12,930 nucleotides of DNA from JAJPJQ01 sp036522615 (GTDB taxonomy: Bacteria > Desulfobacterota > Binatia > UBA9968). Of this stretch, positions 5,951 to 11,798 are shown in pieces. The notes below the pieces were generated by a model. The model was not told the DNA's origin and ran no database searches. It worked only from the letters and a program-made list of their open reading frames with translations. Position 1 is the first letter of the stretch, and each line of letters starts with the position of its first letter. The translations under genes were made by a program, and so were the position numbers. Location: assembly GCA_036522615.1 (NCBI GenBank), contig DATDFN010000206.1, positions 1 to 12,930 on the forward strand. Direction: 5' to 3'.

Positions 5951-6946
5951 TTACAGCGCGCCGGCGATGGCGCGATCCAACATTCCGCTGCGATCATAGC
6001 CGCGCAGCAGACGGTCGTCGATCAGCTCTTCGGTTTTCACCGCGGCGATCTTCGCATTCGACTGCCCGAGAATGCGCTTGATGTTGTTGAGCCCGGCGAG
6101 CGACGGAAACGGTCTTCGTCGCAGATTGCCGCTCAACACCTGAAAACCTTCTTCCAGCGCCGCCGGATTCGTTTCCCTGAGATACGATCCGAGCATCTTC
6201 ACCACCGCCGGCTTGTTCTCCGGCGCGTTGATGAAGCTCTGGCATTCCAGCAGCGCCTTCAGCAAGCTCTCGACCATCGCTTGGTTCTCGCGCAAAAAGC
6301 GCGCGGATACAACCACGCCGGCGCCGAGAAACGGCAGCTTCGCGCGCGCGAGATCGACGATGACGCTGAAGCCTTTCGCCTGAAGCGCGCGGCTGTAGTT
6401 GCCCTGAAGGATCGCCGCGTCGACCGCGCCCTGCTCGAGCGCGTTGAAGCGGCTCGTCTGGTTCGCCATCGCGATCACCTGGATGCGGTCGCGCTTCTCG
6501 TCGAGGCCGAGATACTCGAAGGCGAGCTTCGCAGCCATCCACGGCGTTCCGCCGAGCGAGCCGACGCCGAACTTCTTGCCTTTGAGGCCTTCGACGTTTT
6601 TAATCTCCGGCCGCGCCACGATGTCGTAGTTGAGTTCGGCGTCGTACGACACGACGAGCTTCAGCGGCACGCCCTCCGCTGCGGCGTTGATCACGGCCGA
6701 GCCGCCGATGTAGCCGAACTGGATGTTACCGGCCGCCAGGCCGGCGGTCGCCGTCGCGCTGCTGCGCACGAGCACGACTTCGAGATCGAGGCCGTATTTA
6801 CGGTAGAATCCCTGGGCGCGCGCGATGTCGAGAAACGCCGAGTTGGGATTGATCGAGCTGTAGGCGACGACGGCGCTCGCCGCGGCGTGGGAAGCCGACG
6901 GCAACGCCATACACAACGCGAGTGCCAACACCAACGCGCGCGGCAT
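5951..6946 (-). CDS. NMT1/SsuA-TauA-type ABC transporter substrate-binding protein
   Basis: This 331-residue protein has a Sec signal peptide at 1-21 (MPRALVLALALCMALPSASHA). The mature part has the type-II periplasmic fold markers of the NitT/TauT/NMT1 group: INPNSAFLDIARAQGFYRKYGLDLEVV, GLAAGNIQFGYIGGSAVINAAAEG, EGLKGKKFGVGSLGGTPWMAAKLAFEYLGL, and ALEQGAVDAAILQ. The family binds small organic anions, aromatic sulfonates or pyrimidine precursors; the ligand is unknown. ATG 6946 was chosen because GGAGG lies six bases upstream. An ATG at 6952 abuts the SD and overlaps the upstream stop as ATGA, so the two genes are almost certainly translationally coupled. It is the middle gene of a three-gene operon. 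No permease or ATPase gene is adjacent. Confidence 0.88.
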   Translation of the reverse strand: MPRALVLALALCMALPSASHAAASAVVAYSSINPNSAFLDIARAQGFYRKYGLDLEVVLVRSSATATAGLAAGNIQFGYIGGSAVINAAAEGVPLKLVVSYDAELNYDIVARPEIKNVEGLKGKKFGVGSLGGTPWMAAKLAFEYLGLDEKRDRIQVIAMANQTSRFNALEQGAVDAAILQGNYSRALQAKGFSVIVDLARAKLPFLGAGVVVSARFLRENQAMVESLLKALLECQSFINAPENKPAVVKMLGSYLRETNPAALEEGFQVLSGNLRRRPFPSLAGLNNIKRILGQSNAKIAAVKTEELIDDRLLRGYDRSGMLDRAIAGAL

Positions 6947-6948
6947 CG

Positions 6949-7965
6949 TCATCCTCCGGCGGGCAAGCCGAAGATCTCGCGGAACAGCTCGATCGATTGT
7001 GAGAGATTCTCGTCCTCGACGTCCTGGCCCACCCGCGCGAAGCCGCGAAAAAGCCGCGGCGGGTCGGGCTCGACGTCGACGCGCGACGGGATGCGGTTCA
7101 TCTCGCGCAATTTGCTCTGCGAAGGCTTGGAAAAGAGAAAATCGATGAATAGTTTCGCCGCCGCCGGATGCGGCGGCTTCGCCGCTATGCTGACGCTGTC
7201 GAAGATGAAGACGACCGGCTCGAGCGAGACCCAGTCGATCGGCGCGCCCCGGCTCGTATAGCCCTGGACATGCGGCCCGTAGGCGATGGTTAGCGGGAAC
7301 TCTCCCGCCATCACGAGCTGGATGCGCCCGCGGCTGCCGCGCTGAAACACCTGGTCCTGCGCGGCGAGCTTGCGGAAGTAGGCGAGCGCCTTTTCGCGGC
7401 CCCAGTATTTTATCAGCCCGTCGAACCACGCGAAATTTTCCGTGTCGTTGGAGATCTTTTTTCCCCTCCAGCGCGGCTGCAGCAGGTCGTCGTAGGTCTT
7501 CGGCGCCTCCGCGGGTTTTACCATCCGCGTGTTGTACGCGAGCACGATCGTGTTGACGTACATCGCGCTCCAGTAGCCGTCCTTGTCTCTCAAGTCGCTC
7601 GCGACGAATTTGTATTCCGGCGACTGGTACGCCGCGATGATCCCGCGGCGCCGGAGCGCGGGAATGACGCCGCGGCTGGAGACGCCCTGCACGACATCGA
7701 AGCGATAATTCTTCGCGGCGTATTCGCTGAAGATGCGGTTGGCGATGGCGCCGGCGCCGGAGCGGAAAATCTCAATCTGAATAGATGGATATTGTTTTTC
7801 GAACGCGGCGGCGAATTCTTTTGCCTCGGGCACGGAAAGCGTCGTGTACCAGGCGAGCGCGCGTTCTTTTTTCGCCTGCGCGGCAAGGTCGGTATTTGCG
7901 GTCTGCGCTTCCGTGCTGCTCGAACAACTCAGCAGCGCGAGAAAAACGAGCGGAAGGATTCTCAT
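6949..7965 (-). CDS. Extracellular solute-binding lipoprotein, Fe3+/AfuA-type
   Basis: This protein of about 338 residues starts at ATG 7965. MRILPLVFLALLSC gives a lipobox LLSC with Cys14 as the lipidated residue. The mature part is typical of iron(III)-type and related binding proteins (SBP family 1): KKERALAWYTTLSVPEAKEFAAAFEKQYP, SGAGAIANRIFSEYAA, FDVVQGVSSRG, YWSAMYVNTIVLAYNT, PKTYDDLLQPRWRGK and the C-terminal AAAKLFIDFLFSKPSQ. It is expected at the membrane surface, delivering iron or an organic ligand to an ABC permease. An in-frame GTG at 7974 is an alternative start that would coincide with the predicted transcript start. It is the first gene of the operon and overlaps or abuts the next one. 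Homologues with this motif set are often broadly annotated, so iron is not assured. Confidence 0.87.
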   Translation of the reverse strand: MRILPLVFLALLSCSSSTEAQTANTDLAAQAKKERALAWYTTLSVPEAKEFAAAFEKQYPSIQIEIFRSGAGAIANRIFSEYAAKNYRFDVVQGVSSRGVIPALRRRGIIAAYQSPEYKFVASDLRDKDGYWSAMYVNTIVLAYNTRMVKPAEAPKTYDDLLQPRWRGKKISNDTENFAWFDGLIKYWGREKALAYFRKLAAQDQVFQRGSRGRIQLVMAGEFPLTIAYGPHVQGYTSRGAPIDWVSLEPVVFIFDSVSIAAKPPHPAAAKLFIDFLFSKPSQSKLREMNRIPSRVDVEPDPPRLFRGFARVGQDVEDENLSQSIELFREIFGLPAGG

Positions 7966-7981
7966 CGCTCTCACTGCGCGG

Positions 7982-8011
7982 AGCCTAGTCGAACTCGCGC
8001 CCGAGCGTCAA
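7982..8011 (-). promoter_or_regulatory. Candidate promoter of the solute-binding-protein/VOC operon
   Basis: On the - strand, TTGACG (8011-8006) is followed after 18 bases by TAGGCT (7987-7982). Predicted start is near 7975, giving a leader of about ten bases to ATG 7965, or a leaderless message if GTG 7974 is used. The -10 hexamer and spacing are identical to those proposed upstream of the hydrolase at 3580. Confidence 0.45.
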
Positions 8012-8062
8012 GCACGTTGACATTGTATCATCAAAGCGCGAAAAGACGTGCGAGGTAAAAAT

Positions 8063-9697
8063 ATGGCGGAAAATACGCTGCTCATAAAGGGCGGAAAATT
8101 GATCGACGGCACCGGGCGCACTCCGGTGGACGACGCTGTGGTCGTCATTCAGAACGGAAGATTTCAGGCCGTCGGGCGGGGCGGCGCCGTCGCCGTTCCC
8201 GCCGGCGCCGAGGTGATCGACGTCAAGGGCAGGACGATTCTTCCCGGCTTTATCGACGGCCATGGTCATCTCGAAGATTTCCACGGCGAGCTCTATCTCC
8301 ATCTCGGCATCACGACCTGCGCGTCGATCGAGCTGTATCAGGACGGACCGTGGACGCGGGCGCAGAAAGAGGGGACCGCGCTGGGCAAAATCCGAGGACC
8401 GCGCATCTGGATGACGGGCCGCGCGATCGGCGGCGTCGGCACGGGGCACGACGCCTTCGGCTCGCGCACGGCGCGCGACAACATCATCGTCACCAACCCT
8501 GACGAGGTGCGGCGCGCGATCCAGCGCAAAAAAGATTTCGGCTGCGAGATTTTGAAGGTCAACGAGTTCCTCTCGATGGACCTCTTGAAGCTTGCCTGCG
8601 ACGAGGCGCACCGGCTCGGCATGCCGGTCGCCGCCCACAGCTGGGACGCGGTCGGGTCGTCCAGTGCCGGTGTCGATGCCATCGAGCATATCTGGTCCGT
8701 CGGCTACAGCTCGATCCCCTACGCACCCGCGCGGCGGAAGCTCGCGGAGGATCGCCTCGGCGGCGTGATCGATCAGGAGCTCGCCGGCGCTTACTATCAA
8801 ACGGAAAATTACGATGAAGTCATCGGCGCGATGGTCGAGCATGGCGTCGCGTGGACGCCGACGATCGCCAAGTGGCTGCGCCCGTTCTCGCCCAGCGCCG
8901 AGCGCTTCCGCGCGCGCGAAGATCAAATCCTCAACAACCCGGAGGCCGATCTGCCCGCGGCCGTGCGCACGGTGACCGACAACGCCTACGAAAAATTATT
9001 GAAACGCTACACGCTGCAGCAGCGCGATCAGGCGCAGCGCGGCTACGAGAAGGCGAGCGAATTCATCCGCCGCTTCGTCGCGGCCGGCGGCATCTTAAAG
9101 GAAGGCTCCGACCCGCCGCGCGGCATGGCGGCGCTACTGATGCATCAGGCGCTGGTCATGGATGTGGAGGCGGGCGTGCCGCCGATGACGGCTATCCAGG
9201 CGGCGACGCTGAACGTCGCGAAGACTTTCAAGAAGGACAAAGACTACGGCAGCATCGAGGCGGGGAAGGTGGCGGACTTGATCGCCGTCGACGGCGATCC
9301 GCTGAAGGACATCTGGGCGACGCAGAACGTGAAGCTCGTCGTGATCGACGGTAAGGTGGTCGACCACGCGTTTCACAAATACAAAAATCCGATCCCGTCG
9401 TTCTACTCCTATCAGAGCCTGCCGCTCGATCTCCAAATCTCGCCGCTGTTCTTAATCGAAGGCAGCGGCCCGACCACGCTGCGCGTGCGCGGCGAAGGCG
9501 GCATGTGGCCGTTTCACCGCGTCATGCTGAACGGCGCGCCGCTGCCCACGAACTTCGTCTCGAAGAACGAGCTTAAGGCGACGATCCCGCCCGAGGCGAT
9601 CCCGACGGCCGGCACCTACATCGTCACGCTTCAATGCGAGAGCGAGCCTTTCCCGATGTCGCATCGGGCGCATCTGACGGTAGGGTTTAGGGGATAA
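8063..9697 (+). CDS. Metal-dependent amidohydrolase with C-terminal Ig/IPT-like domain
   Basis: This 544-residue cytoplasmic enzyme is of the imidazolonepropionase-like (COG1228) group. All expected metal-site residues are visible: His67 and His69 (DGHGHL), Lys165 (EILKV), His192 (AAHSW), His209 (IEHIW) and Asp350 (KEGSDPP). The barrel is closed by the usual beta-sandwich parts, MAENTLLIKGGKLIDGTG at the start and GKVADLIAVDGDPLKD (401-416) at the end. Family members hydrolyse cyclic amides, dipeptides or similar C-N bonds; the substrate is unknown. Residues about 455-544 are extra and look like an IPT/TIG-type beta-sandwich (SPLFLIEGSGPTTLRVRGEG, then LKATIPP, then AGTYIVTLQ). ATG 8063 follows GAGGT six bases upstream; in-frame GTG 8048 is rejected because it lies ahead of that SD. 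It is divergent from the solute-binding-protein operon, sharing a 97-bp control region. Confidence 0.87.
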   Translation: MAENTLLIKGGKLIDGTGRTPVDDAVVVIQNGRFQAVGRGGAVAVPAGAEVIDVKGRTILPGFIDGHGHLEDFHGELYLHLGITTCASIELYQDGPWTRAQKEGTALGKIRGPRIWMTGRAIGGVGTGHDAFGSRTARDNIIVTNPDEVRRAIQRKKDFGCEILKVNEFLSMDLLKLACDEAHRLGMPVAAHSWDAVGSSSAGVDAIEHIWSVGYSSIPYAPARRKLAEDRLGGVIDQELAGAYYQTENYDEVIGAMVEHGVAWTPTIAKWLRPFSPSAERFRAREDQILNNPEADLPAAVRTVTDNAYEKLLKRYTLQQRDQAQRGYEKASEFIRRFVAAGGILKEGSDPPRGMAALLMHQALVMDVEAGVPPMTAIQAATLNVAKTFKKDKDYGSIEAGKVADLIAVDGDPLKDIWATQNVKLVVIDGKVVDHAFHKYKNPIPSFYSYQSLPLDLQISPLFLIEGSGPTTLRVRGEGGMWPFHRVMLNGAPLPTNFVSKNELKATIPPEAIPTAGTYIVTLQCESEPFPMSHRAHLTVGFRG

Positions 9698-9772
9698 TAC
9701 CGGGTCGTTCGCGGCGCGAGGTGCGGCCCCCGCGCGCTTTACAGCCGCGACCGAATCGATTCGAAGTCGTTT

Positions 9773-9822
9773 CTGAGGCGCGTGGAACAGCGGCCCAGCG
9801 GATTTCGAAACGCTGTCCTCAG
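9773..9822. other. Bulged inverted repeat between convergent genes
   Basis: CTGAGG (9773-9778) and ACAGCG (9787-9792) pair with CCTCAG (9817-9822) and CGCTGT (9811-9816). This gives 12 base pairs with an eight-base bulge on one side and an 18-base loop. It lies between the ends of the amidohydrolase and methyltransferase genes. There is no clear T tract, so a terminator role is only possible. Confidence 0.35.
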
Positions 9823-9825
9823 GCC

Positions 9826-10890
9826 CTAAATGGGCTTTGCAACGACGAGCGTCTGGTCCTCAACGTGTTGGATTAGCTCGATTTCGAAGCCGGCATCATG
9901 GAGCAAGTCGGAATATTCGTTTATCGTTCGTGCGCGGCCGCCGGGCAGATTGAGGATCTGCAAGTCATACAGTGTAGTCCAACTGGCGTTTTCGTCGGCG
10001 ATGACGTATTCCACGATCACAAAACGACCGTATGTGTTCGAGGCGATCGCTGTGCGCACATTCCTCAAAATGGCCGAGCAGTTGTCGTCGTCCCAATTCC
10101 ACAACGAGTTCTTGACCAAGTACAGATCGTACTCTTCGGGAACTGACTCAATGAAACTTCCAACCACAATTTCAGCTCGATCAGAGAAGCCGGCCCTGTG
10201 GACGTATTCATTCGCCGCATCGCGCAGGTCGGCGATTTCATAAATCGCTCCCCGCAAATAGGGATGCGCAGCTAAAATCGCAATAAGCAGAGTTCCAACA
10301 CCGCCGCCTAAATCAATGACTGTTTTGTATTTTTCAAAAGGAAATTCCCGCGCGATTGCTTTGGAGACATGCTGGGAGTTGCTGATCATTGCATCGCTAA
10401 AGGCTTGTGTGGCTGCAGAATCTTCGCCCAGATGCTCGTATAAAGTCTTGCCGAACGCATGTTCGACGCCGCTTCGTCCATCTGTCAGACACTCCGGATA
10501 GTGCATCCAGCTCTGCAAGCAAGATGGATGGTTCCACATCTTCGCCATGCCGGCCCAGCTATTTGGATGATCGCGGCGCAGCAAGCGCGACACTTCGGAA
10601 TGTTGAAATACCCGTCCTTCAGCTTCGATGAAAATGCCGTTGGCGGCCAACGCGCGCATCACTCGGTAGACAGTGCCTGCCTCGAGATTTTTCGCGCGAG
10701 CAATTTCGTCTGCGCTGATCGCTTTCTTGCCGACAATTTCAGGAATGCCATGAAGCACAACCGCAGTTATGGCGTGGCTGAGCCAGGCTTGACAGAAGAT
10801 GTCGTTGAGTTTGTATCGCGCTCCGACTTCTGGTTCGGACGCGGTGAAGATGCGCCCTGCATTCAGGGCGGGTACTTTGTTGTTCATCAT
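9826..10890 (-). CDS. SAM-dependent O-methyltransferase-like protein (PF00891 fold)
   Basis: This 354-residue protein has an N-terminal winged-helix dimerisation domain (about 25-105, YKLNDIFCQAWLSHAIT, then DEIARAKNLEAGTVYRVMRAL). The C-terminal Rossmann domain has SAM motif I at 191-200 (VIDLGGGVGT), VPEEYDLYLVKNSLWNWDDD (250-269), and GGRARTINEYSDLLHDAGFE near the end. This is the layout of plant COMT-like and bacterial polyketide or antibiotic O-methyltransferases. The usual LHDW catalytic-base motif reads LWNW (263-266), so the His is Trp264, and the usual GDFF loop reads GSF (244-246). It may have altered chemistry or only bind SAM and ligand. ATG 10890 has GGGAGG six bases upstream; ATG 10896 abuts the SD. 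It is divergent from tetR around a shared palindrome, so likely repressed by it. It is more A/T-rich than its neighbours. Confidence 0.85.
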   Translation of the reverse strand: MMNNKVPALNAGRIFTASEPEVGARYKLNDIFCQAWLSHAITAVVLHGIPEIVGKKAISADEIARAKNLEAGTVYRVMRALAANGIFIEAEGRVFQHSEVSRLLRRDHPNSWAGMAKMWNHPSCLQSWMHYPECLTDGRSGVEHAFGKTLYEHLGEDSAATQAFSDAMISNSQHVSKAIAREFPFEKYKTVIDLGGGVGTLLIAILAAHPYLRGAIYEIADLRDAANEYVHRAGFSDRAEIVVGSFIESVPEEYDLYLVKNSLWNWDDDNCSAILRNVRTAIASNTYGRFVIVEYVIADENASWTTLYDLQILNLPGGRARTINEYSDLLHDAGFEIELIQHVEDQTLVVAKPI

Positions 10891-10906
10891 ATGCATCCTC
10901 CCGTAA

Positions 10907-10928
10907 TTTTCAATCAAGTGATTGAAAA
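10907..10928. promoter_or_regulatory. Perfect palindromic operator, probably bound by the adjacent TetR protein
   Basis: The arms TTTTCAATCA (10907-10916) and TGATTGAAAA (10919-10928) are perfect reverse complements around the two bases AG. The site covers the -35 of the tetR promoter and the -10 edge and start region of the methyltransferase promoter. Size, symmetry and place are typical of TetR-family operators. Confidence 0.85.
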
Positions 10929-10950
10929 ACCTAACCGACTTTGCTACGAT
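10922..10950 (+). promoter_or_regulatory. tetR promoter, predicted leaderless transcript
   Basis: TTGAAA (10922-10927), a 17-base spacer and TACGAT (10945-10950) form a good sigma70-type promoter. The expected start, about seven bases after the -10, falls on the A of ATG 10957. No SD is visible before that ATG. The -35 lies inside the palindromic operator. Confidence 0.65.
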
Positions 10951-10956
10951 TGTCAA
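10928..10956 (-). promoter_or_regulatory. Methyltransferase promoter
   Basis: On the - strand TTGACA (10956-10951), a 17-base spacer and TAGGTT (10933-10928) form a good sigma70-type promoter. The start falls near 10921, inside the palindrome, leaving a leader of about 30 bases with GGGAGG before ATG 10890. Confidence 0.65.
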
Positions 10957-11571
10957 ATGGCTACGAAAACAACGAGGAGCGCCATATTGGATGTCGCCGA
11001 GCATCACTTCGCGTATTACGGCTACGAAGCGACTTCTCTGCGCGCAATTATGAAAGACGCCGGCGTGAACATCGCCGCCATCAACTACCATTTCGGTGCG
11101 AAGGAAGAGCTGTACAATGCTGTGACTCAGCGCTTCGCAGAGCCGGTGGTCGCACGACAATTACAACAACTGAAAGCGGCAATGGAAAATCCCAATGTCG
11201 CTCTGGCTGACGTGCTTCGGTCTTTTTACGGACCTCCCATTGAGATGGTGCACGGGATGGGAAAGCGCGGCGAGACGCTATCGCTCTTTCTTGGACGCGG
11301 CCAAACTGAACCCGATCCTGTTTACTCGATGATCGATAAACATTACTCCGCTTGCCGAAATGAATTCATCAGCGCATTTCGCAAATTGGTGCCGGATATG
11401 AGGAATGCCGACTATCAGTGGCGATTTGAATTCATGCTCAGTTTGATTGTGACCTTTCTAACGCGGCAGAAATACATTCGCGCGCGATACACAACCGCTA
11501 AGGATTGGAAGCCGGAAGAAGTTTTGCTGCGGTTGATCACATTCGCGGAAGCCGGCATCAGGGCGAAGTAG
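10957..11571 (+). CDS. TetR-family transcriptional regulator
   Basis: This 204-residue protein has an N-terminal TetR DNA-binding domain (about 5-52). The helix-turn-helix lies around 27-46 (SLRAIMKDAGVNIAAINYHF), followed by the hallmark NYHFGAKEELYNAV. The sequence AAINYHFGAKEELY resembles the CecR/YbiH-type subgroup. The helical C-terminal part (about 60-204) is the ligand-binding and dimer domain and is too variable to name an inducer. It is expected to repress itself and the divergent methyltransferase gene through the palindrome at 10907-10928. ATG 10957 starts the domain correctly; the frame stays open far upstream but only because it runs antisense to the methyltransferase gene. No SD precedes the ATG, and the promoter predicts a leaderless message. 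Base use is A/T-richer than in the rest of the window, as in its partner. Confidence 0.92.
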   Translation: MATKTTRSAILDVAEHHFAYYGYEATSLRAIMKDAGVNIAAINYHFGAKEELYNAVTQRFAEPVVARQLQQLKAAMENPNVALADVLRSFYGPPIEMVHGMGKRGETLSLFLGRGQTEPDPVYSMIDKHYSACRNEFISAFRKLVPDMRNADYQWRFEFMLSLIVTFLTRQKYIRARYTTAKDWKPEEVLLRLITFAEAGIRAK

Positions 11572-11593
11572 CGCTTCAACTCGCGCATCCGCC

Positions 11594-11622
11594 TTGACTC
11601 TCCGCGGCGTTTCTTCTAATTT
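11594..11622 (+). promoter_or_regulatory. Promoter of the tRNA-Gln/tRNA-Glu pair
   Basis: TTGACT (11594-11599), a 17-base spacer and TAATTT (11617-11622) predict a start near 11629, a few bases before tRNA-Gln. The spacer is GC-rich, and the -10 lies in a local A/T-rich patch. Confidence 0.65.
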
Positions 11623-11635
11623 ATTTCTTTCGAAT

Positions 11636-11711
11636 TGAGGAGTCGGCTAATTGGTAAGCCACCTGACTCTGGATCAGGCGATTGTAGGTTCGAGTCCTAC
11701 CTCCTCAGCCA
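11636..11711 (+). tRNA. tRNA-Gln (anticodon CTG)
   Basis: This 76-base cloverleaf includes an encoded CCA. The acceptor stem TGAGGAG pairs with CTCCTCA and the discriminator is G. The anticodon stem CCTGA/TCAGG encloses the loop CTCTGGA, so the anticodon is CTG, reading CAG. The T arm is GTAGG-TTCGAGT-CCTAC. It lies one base before tRNA-Glu and is surely co-transcribed with it. Confidence 0.95.
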
Positions 11712-11712
11712 T

Positions 11713-11787
11713 GGACCCATCGTCTAGCGGTTAGGACACCGGCCTCTCACGTCGGTAACACGGGTTCGATTCCCGTTGGGTCCACCA
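11713..11787 (+). tRNA. tRNA-Glu (anticodon CTC)
   Basis: This 75-base cloverleaf includes an encoded CCA. The acceptor stem GGACCCA pairs with TGGGTCC and the discriminator is A. The anticodon stem CCGGC/GTCGG encloses the loop CTCTCAC, so the anticodon is CTC, reading GAG. The T arm is ACGGG-TTCGATT-CCCGT. It ends 11 bases before the stop of the convergent gltX. Confidence 0.95.
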
Positions 11788-11798
11788 CTTCCCAACAT

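Noticed and set aside
6281..7261. Long + strand open frame antisense to the two solute-binding proteins
   Set aside because: No recognisable motif, no SD, and opposite to two clear genes.
6947..7429. N-terminal extension of the NMT1-type protein
   Set aside because: It overlaps the upstream lipoprotein gene in another frame; signal peptide and SD fix the start at 6946.
8017..8045. TTGACA at 8017-8022 as a + strand promoter for the amidohydrolase
   Set aside because: No acceptable -10 at 16-18 bases; TATCAT at 8026-8031 is nearby but lacks a matching -35.
7985..8926. Long - strand open frame opposite the amidohydrolase start
   Set aside because: Antisense shadow of a gene with a full metal-site motif set.
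10459..10956. N-terminal extension of the tetR frame by 166 codons
   Set aside because: It runs antisense to the methyltransferase and across the operator; TetR homology starts at ATG 10957.
11636..11787. tRNA pair as an integration (att) site of a mobile element
   Set aside because: No integrase and no duplicated tRNA 3' end seen in the window.
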